DNA of 64,000 nucleotides, taken from contig JARLJO010000049.1 of the NCBI GenBank assembly GCA_031291175.1, positions 1-64,000 of the forward strand. Direction: 5' to 3'. Below, in pieces: positions 1 through 10,014 of the stretch. The stretch's first letter is position 1. Every line of letters begins with the position of its first letter. The notes under the pieces are model-generated. The model was given only the letters and a program-made list of their open reading frames with translations, searched no databases and was not told the DNA's origin. The DNA is from Gammaproteobacteria bacterium. Lineage in GTDB: Bacteria; Pseudomonadota; Gammaproteobacteria; DSM-16500. Position numbers and translations under genes: made by a program.

Positions 1-120
1 AATTTCAAAACCCAAACCCCCCAAGAAAAAAACCCCAGGCGTCCGGGGGGTTGCCCCGGGTATCCATAAAACTTGCCACCGGGGTAACACCCGCTGCAAC
101 CCGGGAACAACCCACGGTAC

Positions 121-220
121 GTAGGGGTTCTCTGTGCTACGTTGGGTCTCTCTGCGCTACGCCGGAATTCTCTGTGCTACCCCGGGGTTCTCTGCGCTAC
201 GCCGGAGTTCTCTGTGCTAT
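121..220. repeat. Five tandem copies of a 20-bp unit
   Basis: Five consecutive 20-base units begin at 121, 141, 161, 181 and 201 with no spacers. The second half of each unit is nearly fixed (TTCTCTGYGCTAC), while the first 5-7 bases vary around G-rich sequences. The variable pyrimidine alternates strictly T, C, T, C, T, which suggests a 40-bp higher-order unit. The array ends about 115 bases before the MFS transporter start. Bases 1-120 are C/G-rich with short homopolymer runs and show no gene I can support. Confidence 0.85.
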
Positions 221-298
221 GAGCCAATGGTTTAATCGTTATGGGTAATGACATGCTCCGGTAAGTGGCGCCTATTTTCTCCCATTGGAATTTTCTGT

Positions 299-304
299 TA
301 TAAT
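299..304 (+). promoter_or_regulatory. Possible -10 box for the MFS gene
   Basis: A perfect TATAAT lies about 30 bases before the chosen ATG of the transporter. I see no good -35 hexamer at 16-18 bases, so the promoter call is weak. Confidence 0.35.
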
Positions 305-334
305 CCTCTAAATTCATTTACAGGGATTGTAAAT

Positions 335-1570
335 ATGGCCGTTTCACAACTCGCCCTTCCTGCTCCCTCATTTCGATTCAGCGGCTTATTCATTTGCTTA
401 ATAGGCTTATTGCTAATCGCCTATTCTATTGCCTTACGTATCGAGCCCGCTGTTTTAGGGCATCCTGTATTACAAAGCCTGCATCTTACCAACGAAAACC
501 TAACGGAAATCATGTTGAAATATCAATTCCCAATGGTATTCACGTTTATTTTGGCGGGACTTTTAATCGATATTTTCGGCCCGCGCTTTTGGTTGGTCGT
601 GGCGCTCATCTTAACAATTGCGGGTAACGACTTTTATAGTGAAGCCACCTCGTTACAAGAAATATTGATCGGTAGAATTTTAATTGGGTTTGCGCATCCC
701 TTCATTTTTATCGGAGCCTTAAAACTGGGTGTCGACTGGTTACCCAAAAATCACCTGGGTTTTTATATTGGGCTCTTGTTCGCGGTTTTATTGCTAAGCC
801 CTGAGCTTTTTCAACCTTCGTTTATCGCCGTTAGTCAGCATTTAGGCTGGGATAATACCTTAAATAGCCTCATGGCTTTGGGTGGCGTCTTGATGCTTTG
901 CCTGATTGTCACTTGCCGTCTCAAGTCCTTCGCGCCCGGCTTTGCCTCCATGAATTTAGTCAGCGTTTTGCGCGGTGGGAAGATTTGGATTCTCTGTATT
1001 GTTTCTTGCTTAGGCTGGATGTCAAACACTTTCCTGCTCAACTGGGGAGCCATTTTTCTCAATAAAGGCCTGCATTTTTTGCCTAGCCTGGCGCTTGGAA
1101 CAGTGCAAAATGCATTTTTATTTTTTGCGCTGGGCGCGGTCTTTTTTGGCACACTGACGGATATTTCACGTAAACCACGCTTATGGTTAGTACTCGGATA
1201 CTTTTTTGCAGCTCTCACGTTTGCTGCCACTGTCGCCGCACCTGAGCTCTCGAAACTGACTGTGGGCAATTTATTTCTAGCGACCAGTTTTCTGACAAGC
1301 ACAGCTATCATCTGCTATGTGCTAGCCTCGGATCTTTTCGGTGCAGCCAATAGCGGCTTTGCTTTTGGTTTAATCGCTTTTGTCACCACCATTGGTAATA
1401 CCTGGTTTGCGCTATTTAACACCTACTTACTGGCGCCCATCATGAGAAGCCAAACAACCACCGCTCTAAGCTCCTATATGTATCTGTTGGCGCTAGTGCC
1501 TTTTGCCCTGGTTCTCGGCAGTCTTCTTGCGATCAAATTACGCAAACCCAAGACTTTATTCGCCGACTGA
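335..1570 (+). CDS. MFS-family transporter
   Basis: A 411-residue, strongly hydrophobic protein with about twelve predicted membrane helices, the usual size and architecture of major facilitator superfamily permeases of the inner membrane. The motif LIDIFGPR after the second helix resembles the MFS loop 2-3 signature (G-x-x-x-D-x-x-G-x-R), and a similar GTLTDISRKPR occurs in the C-terminal half. The open frame continues upstream to 248, but the ATG at 335 is preferred because CAGGGA lies just before it and a TATAAT box precedes that. The substrate cannot be told from sequence. It stands alone, 82 bases before the TolC-like gene. Confidence 0.8.
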   Translation: MAVSQLALPAPSFRFSGLFICLIGLLLIAYSIALRIEPAVLGHPVLQSLHLTNENLTEIMLKYQFPMVFTFILAGLLIDIFGPRFWLVVALILTIAGNDFYSEATSLQEILIGRILIGFAHPFIFIGALKLGVDWLPKNHLGFYIGLLFAVLLLSPELFQPSFIAVSQHLGWDNTLNSLMALGGVLMLCLIVTCRLKSFAPGFASMNLVSVLRGGKIWILCIVSCLGWMSNTFLLNWGAIFLNKGLHFLPSLALGTVQNAFLFFALGAVFFGTLTDISRKPRLWLVLGYFFAALTFAATVAAPELSKLTVGNLFLATSFLTSTAIICYVLASDLFGAANSGFAFGLIAFVTTIGNTWFALFNTYLLAPIMRSQTTTALSSYMYLLALVPFALVLGSLLAIKLRKPKTLFAD

Positions 1571-1652
1571 GAACAGAGTTTCTACTTGCTTTACCGGATT
1601 AAAGCTCGTATCTTTTTAGGTACTTAAAAGAGCTAAAACGGATCTTATTATA

Positions 1653-3122
1653 ATGAAAAAACGTAGCTTATTACTGCTTGGCATCCTGTCAGGATTCGCC
1701 TTGCAGGCACATGCCGCCACCAACCTCATTCAAGTTTATGAAGAAGCCTTAGTTAGCGATCCTGTCTTTCAACAAGCCATTGCTCAACGCATGGCCAACA
1801 AAGAAGCTGTCCCACTGAGCATCGCCCCTTTATTACCACAAGCCGGCATTGCTGGCGGGCCATTTATTAGCCACTTTCATCAAGCGGGAGGTGCTGGTCT
1901 ACCTGCTTCTGGCTTCACTGCAAAAGGTTATTCAGTAACATTGACGGTGACACAAACTGTCTTTAATTATTCTCAATTTATGGCATTAGCTGGAGCAAAA
2001 GCCGTCAGCAGACAAGCCGATGCTGCCCTAAATGCGGCGACCCAGGACTTGATGATTCGAGTCTCCCGCGCCTATTTTGCTGTGTTAAAAGACGAAGACA
2101 ATCTTCGTTACAATCTAGCCAACAAAAATGCTTATGCGAAACAATTAGATCAAATTAATCAGCAATATAAAGTAGGACTCAAAACAATCACTGATCTTTA
2201 CACTGCGGAAGCTTCTTTTGATACTGCCTCAGCGGGCTATATTGGTGCGCAAACAACATTGGCGAACGACAAAGAAAATCTTCGCGCCATCACCGGCACT
2301 CTTTATCCAACACTAGCCAGCCTCAGCGAAAAATTTCCGCTGATTTCACCTCATCCAACCGATATGGAAGCCTGGGTACAAACTTCGTTACTACAAAATT
2401 GGTCCATCAAAGCCTCGCAACTTGCAAATCAAGCCGCCGCCGAAAACATCAAACAACAATTTGGGGGGCATTTGCCGACATTGAATCTGCAAGGCTCGTA
2501 TAACATGGCTTACAACAATAGCTTTGCGGGTGGGAGCATTACCACAGGCCCTAATGGTACAGTTGAAACGACCGCAGGAAATTTTGCGCCTATTCAAGCG
2601 CACTCCAATGAGGCCATCGTCACACTCAATCTGGGCGTACCCATTTTTCAAGGCGGACAAGTGACCGCACAAACCAGACAAGCAAAGTATAATTACCAGG
2701 TGACCTCACAACGACTCGAACAAACCGTACGCGGAACAGCCAACATAGCGCGACAAAGCTATCTGGGGATTATCTTAGGCATTCAACAAATCAAAGCGGA
2801 TCAACAAGCTATTAAATCAACCATTAGCTCTTTAGAAGGCCTAGAGGAAGGCTATCGTGTTGGTACACAAACTTTAGTGGATGTATTAAATCAACAACAA
2901 AAGGTTTTTCAAACACAAACACAATATGCGACCGATCGATTTGCGTATGTGAATAATTTATTGTTATTAAAACAAGCCACCGGCACGCTCAGTCAAGATG
3001 ACTTAAGAGCGATTAATGCCTGGCTGTTGGATAATAATGACGATGATAGTACTTCTGCATTAGATAACCGACACGCTGATGTAAAAAAACATAAACACAC
3101 TAAAGTAGCAGTCAAATCATAA
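1653..3122 (+). CDS. tolC: TolC-family outer-membrane efflux channel
   Basis: A 489-residue protein with an N-terminal signal peptide (hydrophobic stretch ending at AHAA, about residue 22) followed by two outer-membrane-efflux-protein halves rich in Gln, Ala and Asn. This is the layout of TolC, the trimeric outer-membrane duct shared by type I secretion and RND/MFS pumps. The second half carries the typical EEGYRVGTQTLVDVLNQQ segment. The lysine/histidine-rich tail resembles tails of other TolC proteins. No periplasmic adaptor or pump gene is adjacent except the MFS gene upstream, so a shared pump is only a suggestion. Family is clear; orthology to E. coli TolC is likely but not proven. Confidence 0.85.
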   Translation: MKKRSLLLLGILSGFALQAHAATNLIQVYEEALVSDPVFQQAIAQRMANKEAVPLSIAPLLPQAGIAGGPFISHFHQAGGAGLPASGFTAKGYSVTLTVTQTVFNYSQFMALAGAKAVSRQADAALNAATQDLMIRVSRAYFAVLKDEDNLRYNLANKNAYAKQLDQINQQYKVGLKTITDLYTAEASFDTASAGYIGAQTTLANDKENLRAITGTLYPTLASLSEKFPLISPHPTDMEAWVQTSLLQNWSIKASQLANQAAAENIKQQFGGHLPTLNLQGSYNMAYNNSFAGGSITTGPNGTVETTAGNFAPIQAHSNEAIVTLNLGVPIFQGGQVTAQTRQAKYNYQVTSQRLEQTVRGTANIARQSYLGIILGIQQIKADQQAIKSTISSLEGLEEGYRVGTQTLVDVLNQQQKVFQTQTQYATDRFAYVNNLLLLKQATGTLSQDDLRAINAWLLDNNDDDSTSALDNRHADVKKHKHTKVAVKS

Positions 3123-3152
3123 AGAAGAGTGAAAGCCTCAAATTTTCATCAT

Positions 3153-3186
3153 GTTGGATTTCGCGAAAAACGCTCAACTCAACGCA
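3153..3186. repeat. R3 repeat fragment
   Basis: Contains TTGGATTTCGCGAAAAACGC followed by a CTCAACTCAAC tail, which matches the reverse arm of the R3 element seen at 24814-24890. Confidence 0.6.
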
Positions 3187-3197
3187 TCTAAAATCTC

Positions 3198-3226
3198 GTC
3201 TTTGCAAGCGATAACGAAGCAAAGAC
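3198..3226. repeat. Short palindrome (R5) in tolC-ldt gap
   Basis: Perfect 8-bp arms GTCTTTGC (3198-3205) and GCAAAGAC (3219-3226) flank a 13-base loop. I recall similar GTCTTTGC...GCAAAGAC palindromes as dispersed repeats in other intracellular proteobacteria, from memory only. It may form a hairpin between the convergent tolC and ldt genes. Confidence 0.6.
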
Positions 3227-3252
3227 AAATAGTTTTCTTAACTTAATGGCAG

Positions 3253-3301
3253 GAAGGTTGCATTGAGCGCTTTTGAGAAACCTAACGTTTTAATGAAGTT
3301 T
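3253..3301. repeat. R3 repeat copy
   Basis: AGGTTGCATTGAGCGCTTTT, then GAGAAACCTAACGTTTTAATGAAG, is a diverged copy of the R3 element seen twice in the 24.8-25.1 kb island (GTAGGTTGRGCGCTTTTTTG then CGAAAYCCAACACTTCATT). Together with 3153-3226 it fills the convergent tolC/ldt gap. Confidence 0.65.
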
Positions 3302-3333
3302 CAATCGCCAAATTCCACGACAAAATTTCAGGT

Positions 3334-3933
3334 TTATTGAATATACAATTTAACTTTGTCGTCATTATAGAAAGTTACCTTTCCATTCACTTCAATTTTA
3401 ACGCGTGCGCCAGGCCCTATCTCTTTTAAAATCTTTAATAAATCTTTTTCTGAAAAGGCAATGCACCCTGCGGTTGGGGTATAACCTTCTCTGGCAATAT
3501 GCATAAAGATCGCACTCCCCTTACCTTTTATCACGGGTTGATCGTTGTAACCGACAATCACAACCACATCATAAACATGATCTTCGCGCCAAAGATTTTC
3601 ATGGCTCAAAGCAAAAGGTAATTCGACTTGCTGATTATAATAGGGAGATCGAACGTCATCACACCATGCCATGTTTTTTTCCATAGCAATAACAGGAATC
3701 GCAGTACTGAGCTTAGTGAGACGATCAGGCCGATAGAATACTTCCCGCACTTGAAAATCACCAACTGGTGTTGCCCCATCACCTTCCTTTTTATTGGAGG
3801 AAACACCGCTTCGACCTAAACTACATTGGTATTTGTTACCATTTAAATAAGCTTCACAGACAATGGGTTTTTGGCAGGCGCTTAACAAAAAAAGAACCGT
3901 CAAAAAACCGCTAAAAGTGAAATGCTTCATCAT
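3334..3933 (-). CDS. L,D-transpeptidase (YkuD) lipoprotein
   Basis: A 199-residue protein with a lipoprotein signal ending LLSAC (Cys20), followed by a YkuD-type catalytic domain. The family signature is present: GATPVGDF near residues 53-60, then His145 (MHIAREG) and the nucleophile Cys157 in TAGCIAF. Such enzymes form 3-3 peptidoglycan crosslinks or attach or release lipoproteins in the periplasm; the SHENLWREDHVYD segment resembles the COG3786-type subgroup. Its ATG overlaps the stop of the amino-acid permease (ATGATGA), so the two are probably co-transcribed and translationally coupled. The exact periplasmic substrate is unknown. Confidence 0.85.
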   Translation of the reverse strand: MMKHFTFSGFLTVLFLLSACQKPIVCEAYLNGNKYQCSLGRSGVSSNKKEGDGATPVGDFQVREVFYRPDRLTKLSTAIPVIAMEKNMAWCDDVRSPYYNQQVELPFALSHENLWREDHVYDVVVIVGYNDQPVIKGKGSAIFMHIAREGYTPTAGCIAFSEKDLLKILKEIGPGARVKIEVNGKVTFYNDDKVKLYIQ

Positions 3934-5357
3934 GATTGCGATACCGATAAACTGTTGCGATGATTTTGATAAGTATAGTAAGAAATAATAAAAAACGGCA
4001 CACTGAGAAAAATCAAATTACTTAACAACAAAATACCTTCATATCGCCAAATGCTACCTGTCTTTACGAGACCCGGCGGAATCACACTCGCCATCAACGC
4101 AATAACGCAAGTAATAATACCAACACCCGCTACTATCCAAATACCAACGTTGCCGAAAGGAATACGGAAACCTGTCAGGGTTTCTGTTGTTGGCATGTAA
4201 CGACGCTTTATTGCTGATGCAAAAATTAAAATATAAACCAGGAGAGCAGACTGACTCGATAAATTTAGCAGAATCCAAAATGCTGAACTAATATCAGGCA
4301 TATATAAAAAAATGGTTGAAAGCAATGTGCCCACTATCGCTTGCAGTAATAAAATGTGGCCAGGCATTTCTTTACGATTCAGTTTTGCCAAAGTCTTCGG
4401 CAAAAATCCATTTTGTGCGGCAACAGCCAGTCCACGGGCAGGCCCGAGAAACCAGGCATTGAGTGTGGCCAACATACTTAAAATAATCATTAGCACAATA
4501 ACAGGCGTGGCCCACGACATCTGAAACGCTTGAAAAAACCGTGAAAATCCATCAATCAATCCCGAGATTAAATTTAATTGTTGATGAGGCACCACAACCG
4601 CAATAGCCAGCGAAGTGAATAAGGCAACCGCGACAATAATGAGTACCGCAGATAATATTGCCAAAGGAAAGGTGCGATTCGGATCACGCACATTCACGGT
4701 ATGGAATGCCACAATTTGCATACCACCAAAACCCAAAATGATAGCGGCAAAAAAACCAGGATTACTGTTTTTAAAAGAAGGAATGACACTCGACCAGCTC
4801 ACGTCGACTTGCAACGGCTTACCCAATAATACCCAGGTAACACTCAAAGCAATAATGATCAAGGCAGGAATCATAGTACCAAGCAAAGCACCCAACATGT
4901 TTAAACGGCTGGAAGCTTTGACACCCAGCATCGTAAAGAACGTAACAGACCAAAGAATCGTCAAGGTGGAAATTAACACCAACACTTTATTCTGCGCGAG
5001 AGCCGGGTTAATCAAATAACTCAATGTGACAGAAATAAAAGACAATGACGCGGGAAACCCAATGACGTTATTTAGCCATTCCAACCAAATCGACAAAAAT
5101 CCGGCTTTATCACCAAATGCGGAACGTATCCAAACGTACATGCCACCGGGTTGTTTGATATGCGTGGATAATTCCGCACAAACCAGACCACTTGGAATCA
5201 AAAACATTAATGCCGCAACGCCATAAACAAAAATAACACCGAAGCCATAACTGGCCATCATGGGTAGTCCACGCAAATCTATGATAGCGGCAACGGCTAT
5301 CATCGCTAGAGCGAAAGGACCGAGAATTTTTTTATGAGAGATCCGCGATCCATCCAT
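3930..5357 (-). CDS. APC-superfamily amino-acid permease
   Basis: A 475-residue integral membrane protein with about twelve helices. The first helices carry the APC pattern (GPFALAMIAVAAIIDLRGLP, then AELSTHIKQPGGMYVWI), as in glutamate/GABA antiporter-like and basic amino-acid transporters. Intracellular bacteria of this class usually keep many such permeases because they feed on amino acids; the particular substrate is not readable here. It starts 4 bases after the ferredoxin stop and overlaps the L,D-transpeptidase start by 4 bases, so coaD, ferredoxin, permease and transpeptidase look like one leftward transcript. A weak AGGAAAA precedes the ATG. Confidence 0.85.
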   Translation of the reverse strand: MDGSRISHKKILGPFALAMIAVAAIIDLRGLPMMASYGFGVIFVYGVAALMFLIPSGLVCAELSTHIKQPGGMYVWIRSAFGDKAGFLSIWLEWLNNVIGFPASLSFISVTLSYLINPALAQNKVLVLISTLTILWSVTFFTMLGVKASSRLNMLGALLGTMIPALIIIALSVTWVLLGKPLQVDVSWSSVIPSFKNSNPGFFAAIILGFGGMQIVAFHTVNVRDPNRTFPLAILSAVLIIVAVALFTSLAIAVVVPHQQLNLISGLIDGFSRFFQAFQMSWATPVIVLMIILSMLATLNAWFLGPARGLAVAAQNGFLPKTLAKLNRKEMPGHILLLQAIVGTLLSTIFLYMPDISSAFWILLNLSSQSALLVYILIFASAIKRRYMPTTETLTGFRIPFGNVGIWIVAGVGIITCVIALMASVIPPGLVKTGSIWRYEGILLLSNLIFLSVPFFIISYYTYQNHRNSLSVSQS

Positions 5358-5361
5358 GTGG

Positions 5362-6112
<751 letters not shown>

Positions 6113-6282
6113 TTATTCAATAAGATATGCATTTAGCGCGATGAATTATTGAAGGGGTCGCTTTGTCAGTTAATTCGCCTACGGTGCCTATTATAAGCTA
6201 TAATTATAAAAATTCAGGCTATTCCGCACGCTGATTTATTTTTAAACACATTTTACCCTGCTCGCTCTACAAGGTGGTGACC

Positions 6283-7992
6283 ATGCTTGAACTGAAAATC
6301 ACTCGCAATAACAATGGGGACATCTCAGGGATTGAAACCAGCCTGGTCGGCAACGATCTATTGAGCACACCAAAGCTAAACAAAGGCTGTGCATTCTCCC
6401 GCGAAGAACGTGAAGAACTCAAGCTCGTCGGCCTGCTTCCCCACCAAATTGAAACACTAGAACAACAAGTTGCCCGCATGCATGCGCAATATCATGAACA
6501 TCGCTCAAACATGGGCAAGAATATCTATCTCAACGTGCTTCACGATTACAATGAAACCTTATTCTATAAATTGGTGAGCGAACATTTAGAAGAAATGTTA
6601 CCCATCATTTATACGCCAACCATTGGTGAAGCGGTTGAACGCTTTAGCATGGAGCATCGCAAAACGCGAGGCCAGTACATCAGCTACCCTGATCGCGATC
6701 AAATTGAAGCTATTTTAGAAAATCGCCTGCCCGATCAAGTGGATTTAATTGTTGTCACGGATGGTGAAGCAATTTTAGGTATTGGAGATCAAGGCATTGG
6801 CGGTATCAATATCTCCAGTGCAAAACTCATGGTTTATACTTTGTGTGCGGGCATCAATCCACACCGTGTTTTACCCATTCAATTAGATGTCGGCACCAAT
6901 AATAAGAATTTATTAGCCGATCCTATGTATCTTGGCTGGCGCCATGAGCGGATCAGCGGCAAAGAATATGATGATTTTATTGAACGTTTTGTCAGCGCTG
7001 TCAGAAAAAAATTTCCACATATTTTTCTGCACTGGGAAGACATAGGACGCGATAATGCACGTCAAATTCTCGATCGATATCGTGATGAAATTTGCACTTT
7101 TAATGATGATATGCAAGGCACAGGCGTTGTCACTTTGGCTTGTATCTTAGCGGGCGTGAATGCAAGCGGCACACCATTAACGGATCAGCGTGTCATCATT
7201 TTTGGTGCGGGCACAGCGGGCGTTGGTATAGCGGATCAAATATGTGATGCCATGCAACGTTTTGGATTGTCGAAAGAAGAAGCGCATGCTCGCTTTTGGC
7301 TACTAGATAAAGAAGGCTTATTGACCGATCAAAGTCAGCTCATGCCTTTTCAACAACCTTATGCCAAATCGCATCAAGATATCGCCTCTTGGAAACTGCG
7401 TGACAAAAAGCACATCGGTCTTTTTGATGTGGTCAGTCATGTTAAGCCGACCATCTTAATTGGTTGCTCCACAGTAGCGGGTGCTTTTAGCGAAGAAATT
7501 ATCAAGATCATGGCGGCACATGTTAAACACCCGATTATCATGCCATTATCCAATCCTACAGAAAAAGCCGAAGCCAAGCCCGAAGATCTCTTAAATTGGA
7601 CGCAAGGAAACGCCTTGATCGCAACTGGCAGCCCTTTTCATGATGTGATATTTCAAGGCCAACAAATTCGCATCGCGCAAAGTAACAATGCTTTTGCGTT
7701 CCCCGGCATTGGACTTGGCACAATTGCCATGCAAGCCAAACATGTTTCAGATGATATGTTATGGGTCGCAACAGAAACTCTGAGTCGCTGCTCACCGATC
7801 AATACCAATAAAAGCGCCCCACTGCTTCCCAAGCTCGCCGATGCCAAAGCCGTCAGTTATCAGGTGGCACTCGCCGTGGCCGAGCAGGCACGGAAAGAAG
7901 GACTCGCGCAAATCGATGATAAAATTAGCATTGAGCAAGCCATCAAGCGTGTCATCTGGGAACCTCGATATTATCCTTATCGAAAAATCTAG
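6283..7992 (+). CDS. maeA: NAD-dependent malic enzyme
   Basis: A 569-residue enzyme that oxidatively decarboxylates malate to pyruvate. Family features are complete: YTPTIGEA near the N-terminus, the malate-binding GDQGIGGI segment, DVGTNN, the metal-binding EDIGRDNA and FNDDMQGTG segments, and a Rossmann GAGTAGVGIA. It is collinear with E. coli MaeA, pointing to the NAD-linked form. The frame opens with GTG at 6274, but the ATG at 6283 is preferred since AAGGTGG (6271-6277) sits at ribosome-binding distance. Together with mdh in this window it allows malate to be drawn to either oxaloacetate or pyruvate. Confidence 0.93.
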   Translation: MLELKITRNNNGDISGIETSLVGNDLLSTPKLNKGCAFSREEREELKLVGLLPHQIETLEQQVARMHAQYHEHRSNMGKNIYLNVLHDYNETLFYKLVSEHLEEMLPIIYTPTIGEAVERFSMEHRKTRGQYISYPDRDQIEAILENRLPDQVDLIVVTDGEAILGIGDQGIGGINISSAKLMVYTLCAGINPHRVLPIQLDVGTNNKNLLADPMYLGWRHERISGKEYDDFIERFVSAVRKKFPHIFLHWEDIGRDNARQILDRYRDEICTFNDDMQGTGVVTLACILAGVNASGTPLTDQRVIIFGAGTAGVGIADQICDAMQRFGLSKEEAHARFWLLDKEGLLTDQSQLMPFQQPYAKSHQDIASWKLRDKKHIGLFDVVSHVKPTILIGCSTVAGAFSEEIIKIMAAHVKHPIIMPLSNPTEKAEAKPEDLLNWTQGNALIATGSPFHDVIFQGQQIRIAQSNNAFAFPGIGLGTIAMQAKHVSDDMLWVATETLSRCSPINTNKSAPLLPKLADAKAVSYQVALAVAEQARKEGLAQIDDKISIEQAIKRVIWEPRYYPYRKI

Positions 7993-8058
7993 GCAGTCTT
8001 TGCGAAAGCGGGGAGTTACTGTAACCTATAGCGACTTTAATTATTTCTAGAAAAAACC

Positions 8059-8736
8059 ATGAATGCCACTCGACTAGATTATCTACAAGCCATGGGCATC
8101 GAAGCCTGGCAGCCAAAACACATTGCAATCTCGCCCTGCGCAGAAATTAGCCATGCCAAAAGCGCCGCCTCTCCTGCTGAGACAATCAGTTTGAATGCTC
8201 TACGCGCCGCTGTCGCAAGCTGCATGAGCTGCGAATTACACAAGACTCGCACCCAAACCGTTTTTGGCGTTGGCAATGAAGAAGCCAAGTTGATGATTAT
8301 TGGAGAAGCGCCTGGATTTCATGAAGACCAGCGAGGCGAGCCTTTTGTGGGTCGTGCCGGACAATTACTGAACGCTATGCTGGAATCCATTGGGCTGGAC
8401 CGAAAATCGGTTTTTATTGCGAATATTTTAAAATGCCGTCCACCCGGCAATCGCGACCCACTGGTCGCTGAAGTCAACGAATGCACTCCGTTTTTACAAC
8501 AGCAAATTGCGTTAATCAAGCCGAAGTTATTATTAGCCGTTGGCCGAATCGCGGCGCATTATTTATTGAATACAAAAACCTCATTGGTACAATTACGCGG
8601 CAAGCATCATCAATTTGGCGCTACGCCATTGATTGTGACTTATCATCCCGCTTATTTGTTACGAAATCCGATTGATAAAGGAAAAGCCTTTCAAGATTTA
8701 TTATTAACGCAACAAACCTTACAAACACTGTCATAA
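8059..8736 (+). CDS. Uracil-DNA glycosylase, iron-sulfur (type 4-like)
   Basis: A 225-residue base-excision repair enzyme that removes uracil from DNA. It shows the motif GEAPGFHEDQRGEPFVGRAGQLL and the C-terminal THPAYLL-type motif (YHPAYLL). Cysteines at CMSC, KCRPP and NECTP fit the four ligands of the [4Fe-4S] cluster of family 4 enzymes. The first 40 residues are a low-conservation leader, as in the related phage-type DNA-polymerase-linked proteins. No clear ribosome-binding site precedes the ATG. It is followed after 10 bases by the DUF4239 gene. A dUTPase later in the window also limits uracil in DNA. Confidence 0.88.
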   Translation: MNATRLDYLQAMGIEAWQPKHIAISPCAEISHAKSAASPAETISLNALRAAVASCMSCELHKTRTQTVFGVGNEEAKLMIIGEAPGFHEDQRGEPFVGRAGQLLNAMLESIGLDRKSVFIANILKCRPPGNRDPLVAEVNECTPFLQQQIALIKPKLLLAVGRIAAHYLLNTKTSLVQLRGKHHQFGATPLIVTYHPAYLLRNPIDKGKAFQDLLLTQQTLQTLS

Positions 8737-8746
8737 GGAATGTGTC

Positions 8747-9547
8747 ATGTTTGATTATCTTTATCGTATATCCGATATCAAATTATTTATCTTGCTCACG
8801 CTTGTTTCGGTTACGTTATCGCTCATCGCCATTTTTCTGGTGCGACGGTTTATTCCGGTTAATTTACGTTATATTGATAATCAAGTGATCGGCAACACCA
8901 TATCCTTAGTGAGTGTTTTATACGGTGTCCTTGCCGGACTTGCCGCACTATATCTCATCAACAATAATAGTTACGCCTCAGATGCCGTACAACGCGAAGC
9001 AAACTCGATTGCGAATATTTTTCGTGATACTCGCTCTTTGAAAGAGCCAGCACGCACATCGATTCAAACCGAAGTGAAACAATATATCGATACTGTTATC
9101 AACATCGAATGGCCCTTGATGAGAAAAGGCGCGCACATTGATCATGAAGGCGACACCATCATTGATAATATTGCCGATGAAATTAATAATTATTATGTTA
9201 TCGGCGAGTCCGAATCACGTTTAGTGCGAGATTTATTAGAGGAAAATAAGTCCCTCTATAACTCAAGACAACAACGAATTACCATGAGCTATGCTTCATT
9301 AGATATTGAGATTTGGATCGTTATTTTAATTGGAACGATTTTAACAATGTCGATTAACTATCTTTTTGGGATGAACTTCTATTTGCACATGGTAACAGTC
9401 ATCGCAGCAGCGATAATGACATCATCCATGATTTTTCTTTTGATTACGCTAGACAGGCCTTTCCAAGGTGAATTTATCATTGAACCTGTCGCGCTGAAAT
9501 CGGTCTTACATTTTATTGAAGATCACCCTTCTGAAGCGCCATCCTGA
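8747..9547 (+). CDS. DUF4239 (bestrophin-like) membrane protein
   Basis: A 266-residue protein with two N-terminal membrane helices (about 10-35 and 48-75), a central soluble helical region and two C-terminal helices (about 188-235). The segment SVLYGVLAGLAALYLIN followed by QREANSIANIFRDTRSL matches my memory of the DUF4239 family, a group of uncharacterised proteins likened to bestrophin channels. Function is not established. TAAGGAATG provides a ribosome-binding site, and the 10-base gap to the glycosylase gene suggests co-transcription. R1 repeat copy a lies 64 bases downstream and could act as its transcript end. Confidence 0.7.
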   Translation: MFDYLYRISDIKLFILLTLVSVTLSLIAIFLVRRFIPVNLRYIDNQVIGNTISLVSVLYGVLAGLAALYLINNNSYASDAVQREANSIANIFRDTRSLKEPARTSIQTEVKQYIDTVINIEWPLMRKGAHIDHEGDTIIDNIADEINNYYVIGESESRLVRDLLEENKSLYNSRQQRITMSYASLDIEIWIVILIGTILTMSINYLFGMNFYLHMVTVIAAAIMTSSMIFLLITLDRPFQGEFIIEPVALKSVLHFIEDHPSEAPS

Positions 9548-9611
9548 TTTTTTTTATGAGACAAATTTTTAGGCTTACTCCTGTTAATAACTCTTAGCAG
9601 TGAAAGAAGGT

Positions 9612-9729
9612 GTTAACTCAAGGCGGGCACTTATCTTATTCCAGCTCCAAACACCACATCTCTGTGGTTAACGCCGCCATCCATGGCGGCAAGTCGCTTA
9701 CATAAGATAAGTGCCCGCCTTGAGTTAAC
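9612..9729. repeat. R1 palindromic element, copy a
   Basis: Perfect 28-bp inverted arms at 9612-9639 and 9702-9729 enclose a 62-base core. The arm begins GTTAACTCAAG, has a copy-specific middle GCGGGCACTTATC and ends TTAT. Inside the core two smaller hairpins form: ACCACA/TGTGGT with a short loop, and GCCGCCAT/ATGGCGGC. The whole can fold as a long stem topped by a three-way junction. A conserved tail (GCTATTTATATTTTTAAA, then an AGAAG/CTTCT mini-hairpin) follows to about 9760. Copies b and c are near 57.4-57.8 kb. Confidence 0.92.
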
Positions 9730-9739
9730 GCTATTTATA

Positions 9740-10014
9740 TTTTTAAAGAAGTTCTTCTATAATGAATTTGATGAATCATCTGCGACTCAAATCATCAGTA
9801 TATACACAAGCACTTATGCTTCTGATCCCCTCTAAAGAACGGCGGCCTAACTTGTTGATTTGTAGTATCCGTTCTTTCTGGTTGTAGCGCCGCGTTAGCG
9901 GTGTGAGTTGCTTTTAAAGGAGAGTTAGGAAGGATTTATATAAAAATATATTAACAAAACAATGCGCTACTCTCTCCCGCACAAATTTTATGTACCTACC
10001 TCAAACAGACACGC
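9740..10014. other. Non-coding stretch after R1 copy a
   Basis: No open frame with coding character is visible on either strand. The only structure noticed is a short GC-rich hairpin CGCCGC-GTTA-GCGGTG near 9889-9904 and a purine-rich stretch AAAGGAGAG/AGGAAGG near 9917-9935. It may be eroded sequence. Confidence 0.4.

Noticed and set aside
51-248. 65-residue frame over the tandem repeat
   Set aside because: Its sequence is the 20-bp repeat translated, with no ribosome-binding site and an odd composition.
835-1311. 158-residue antisense frame inside the MFS gene
   Set aside because: It lies fully within a clear transporter gene and has shadow-frame composition.
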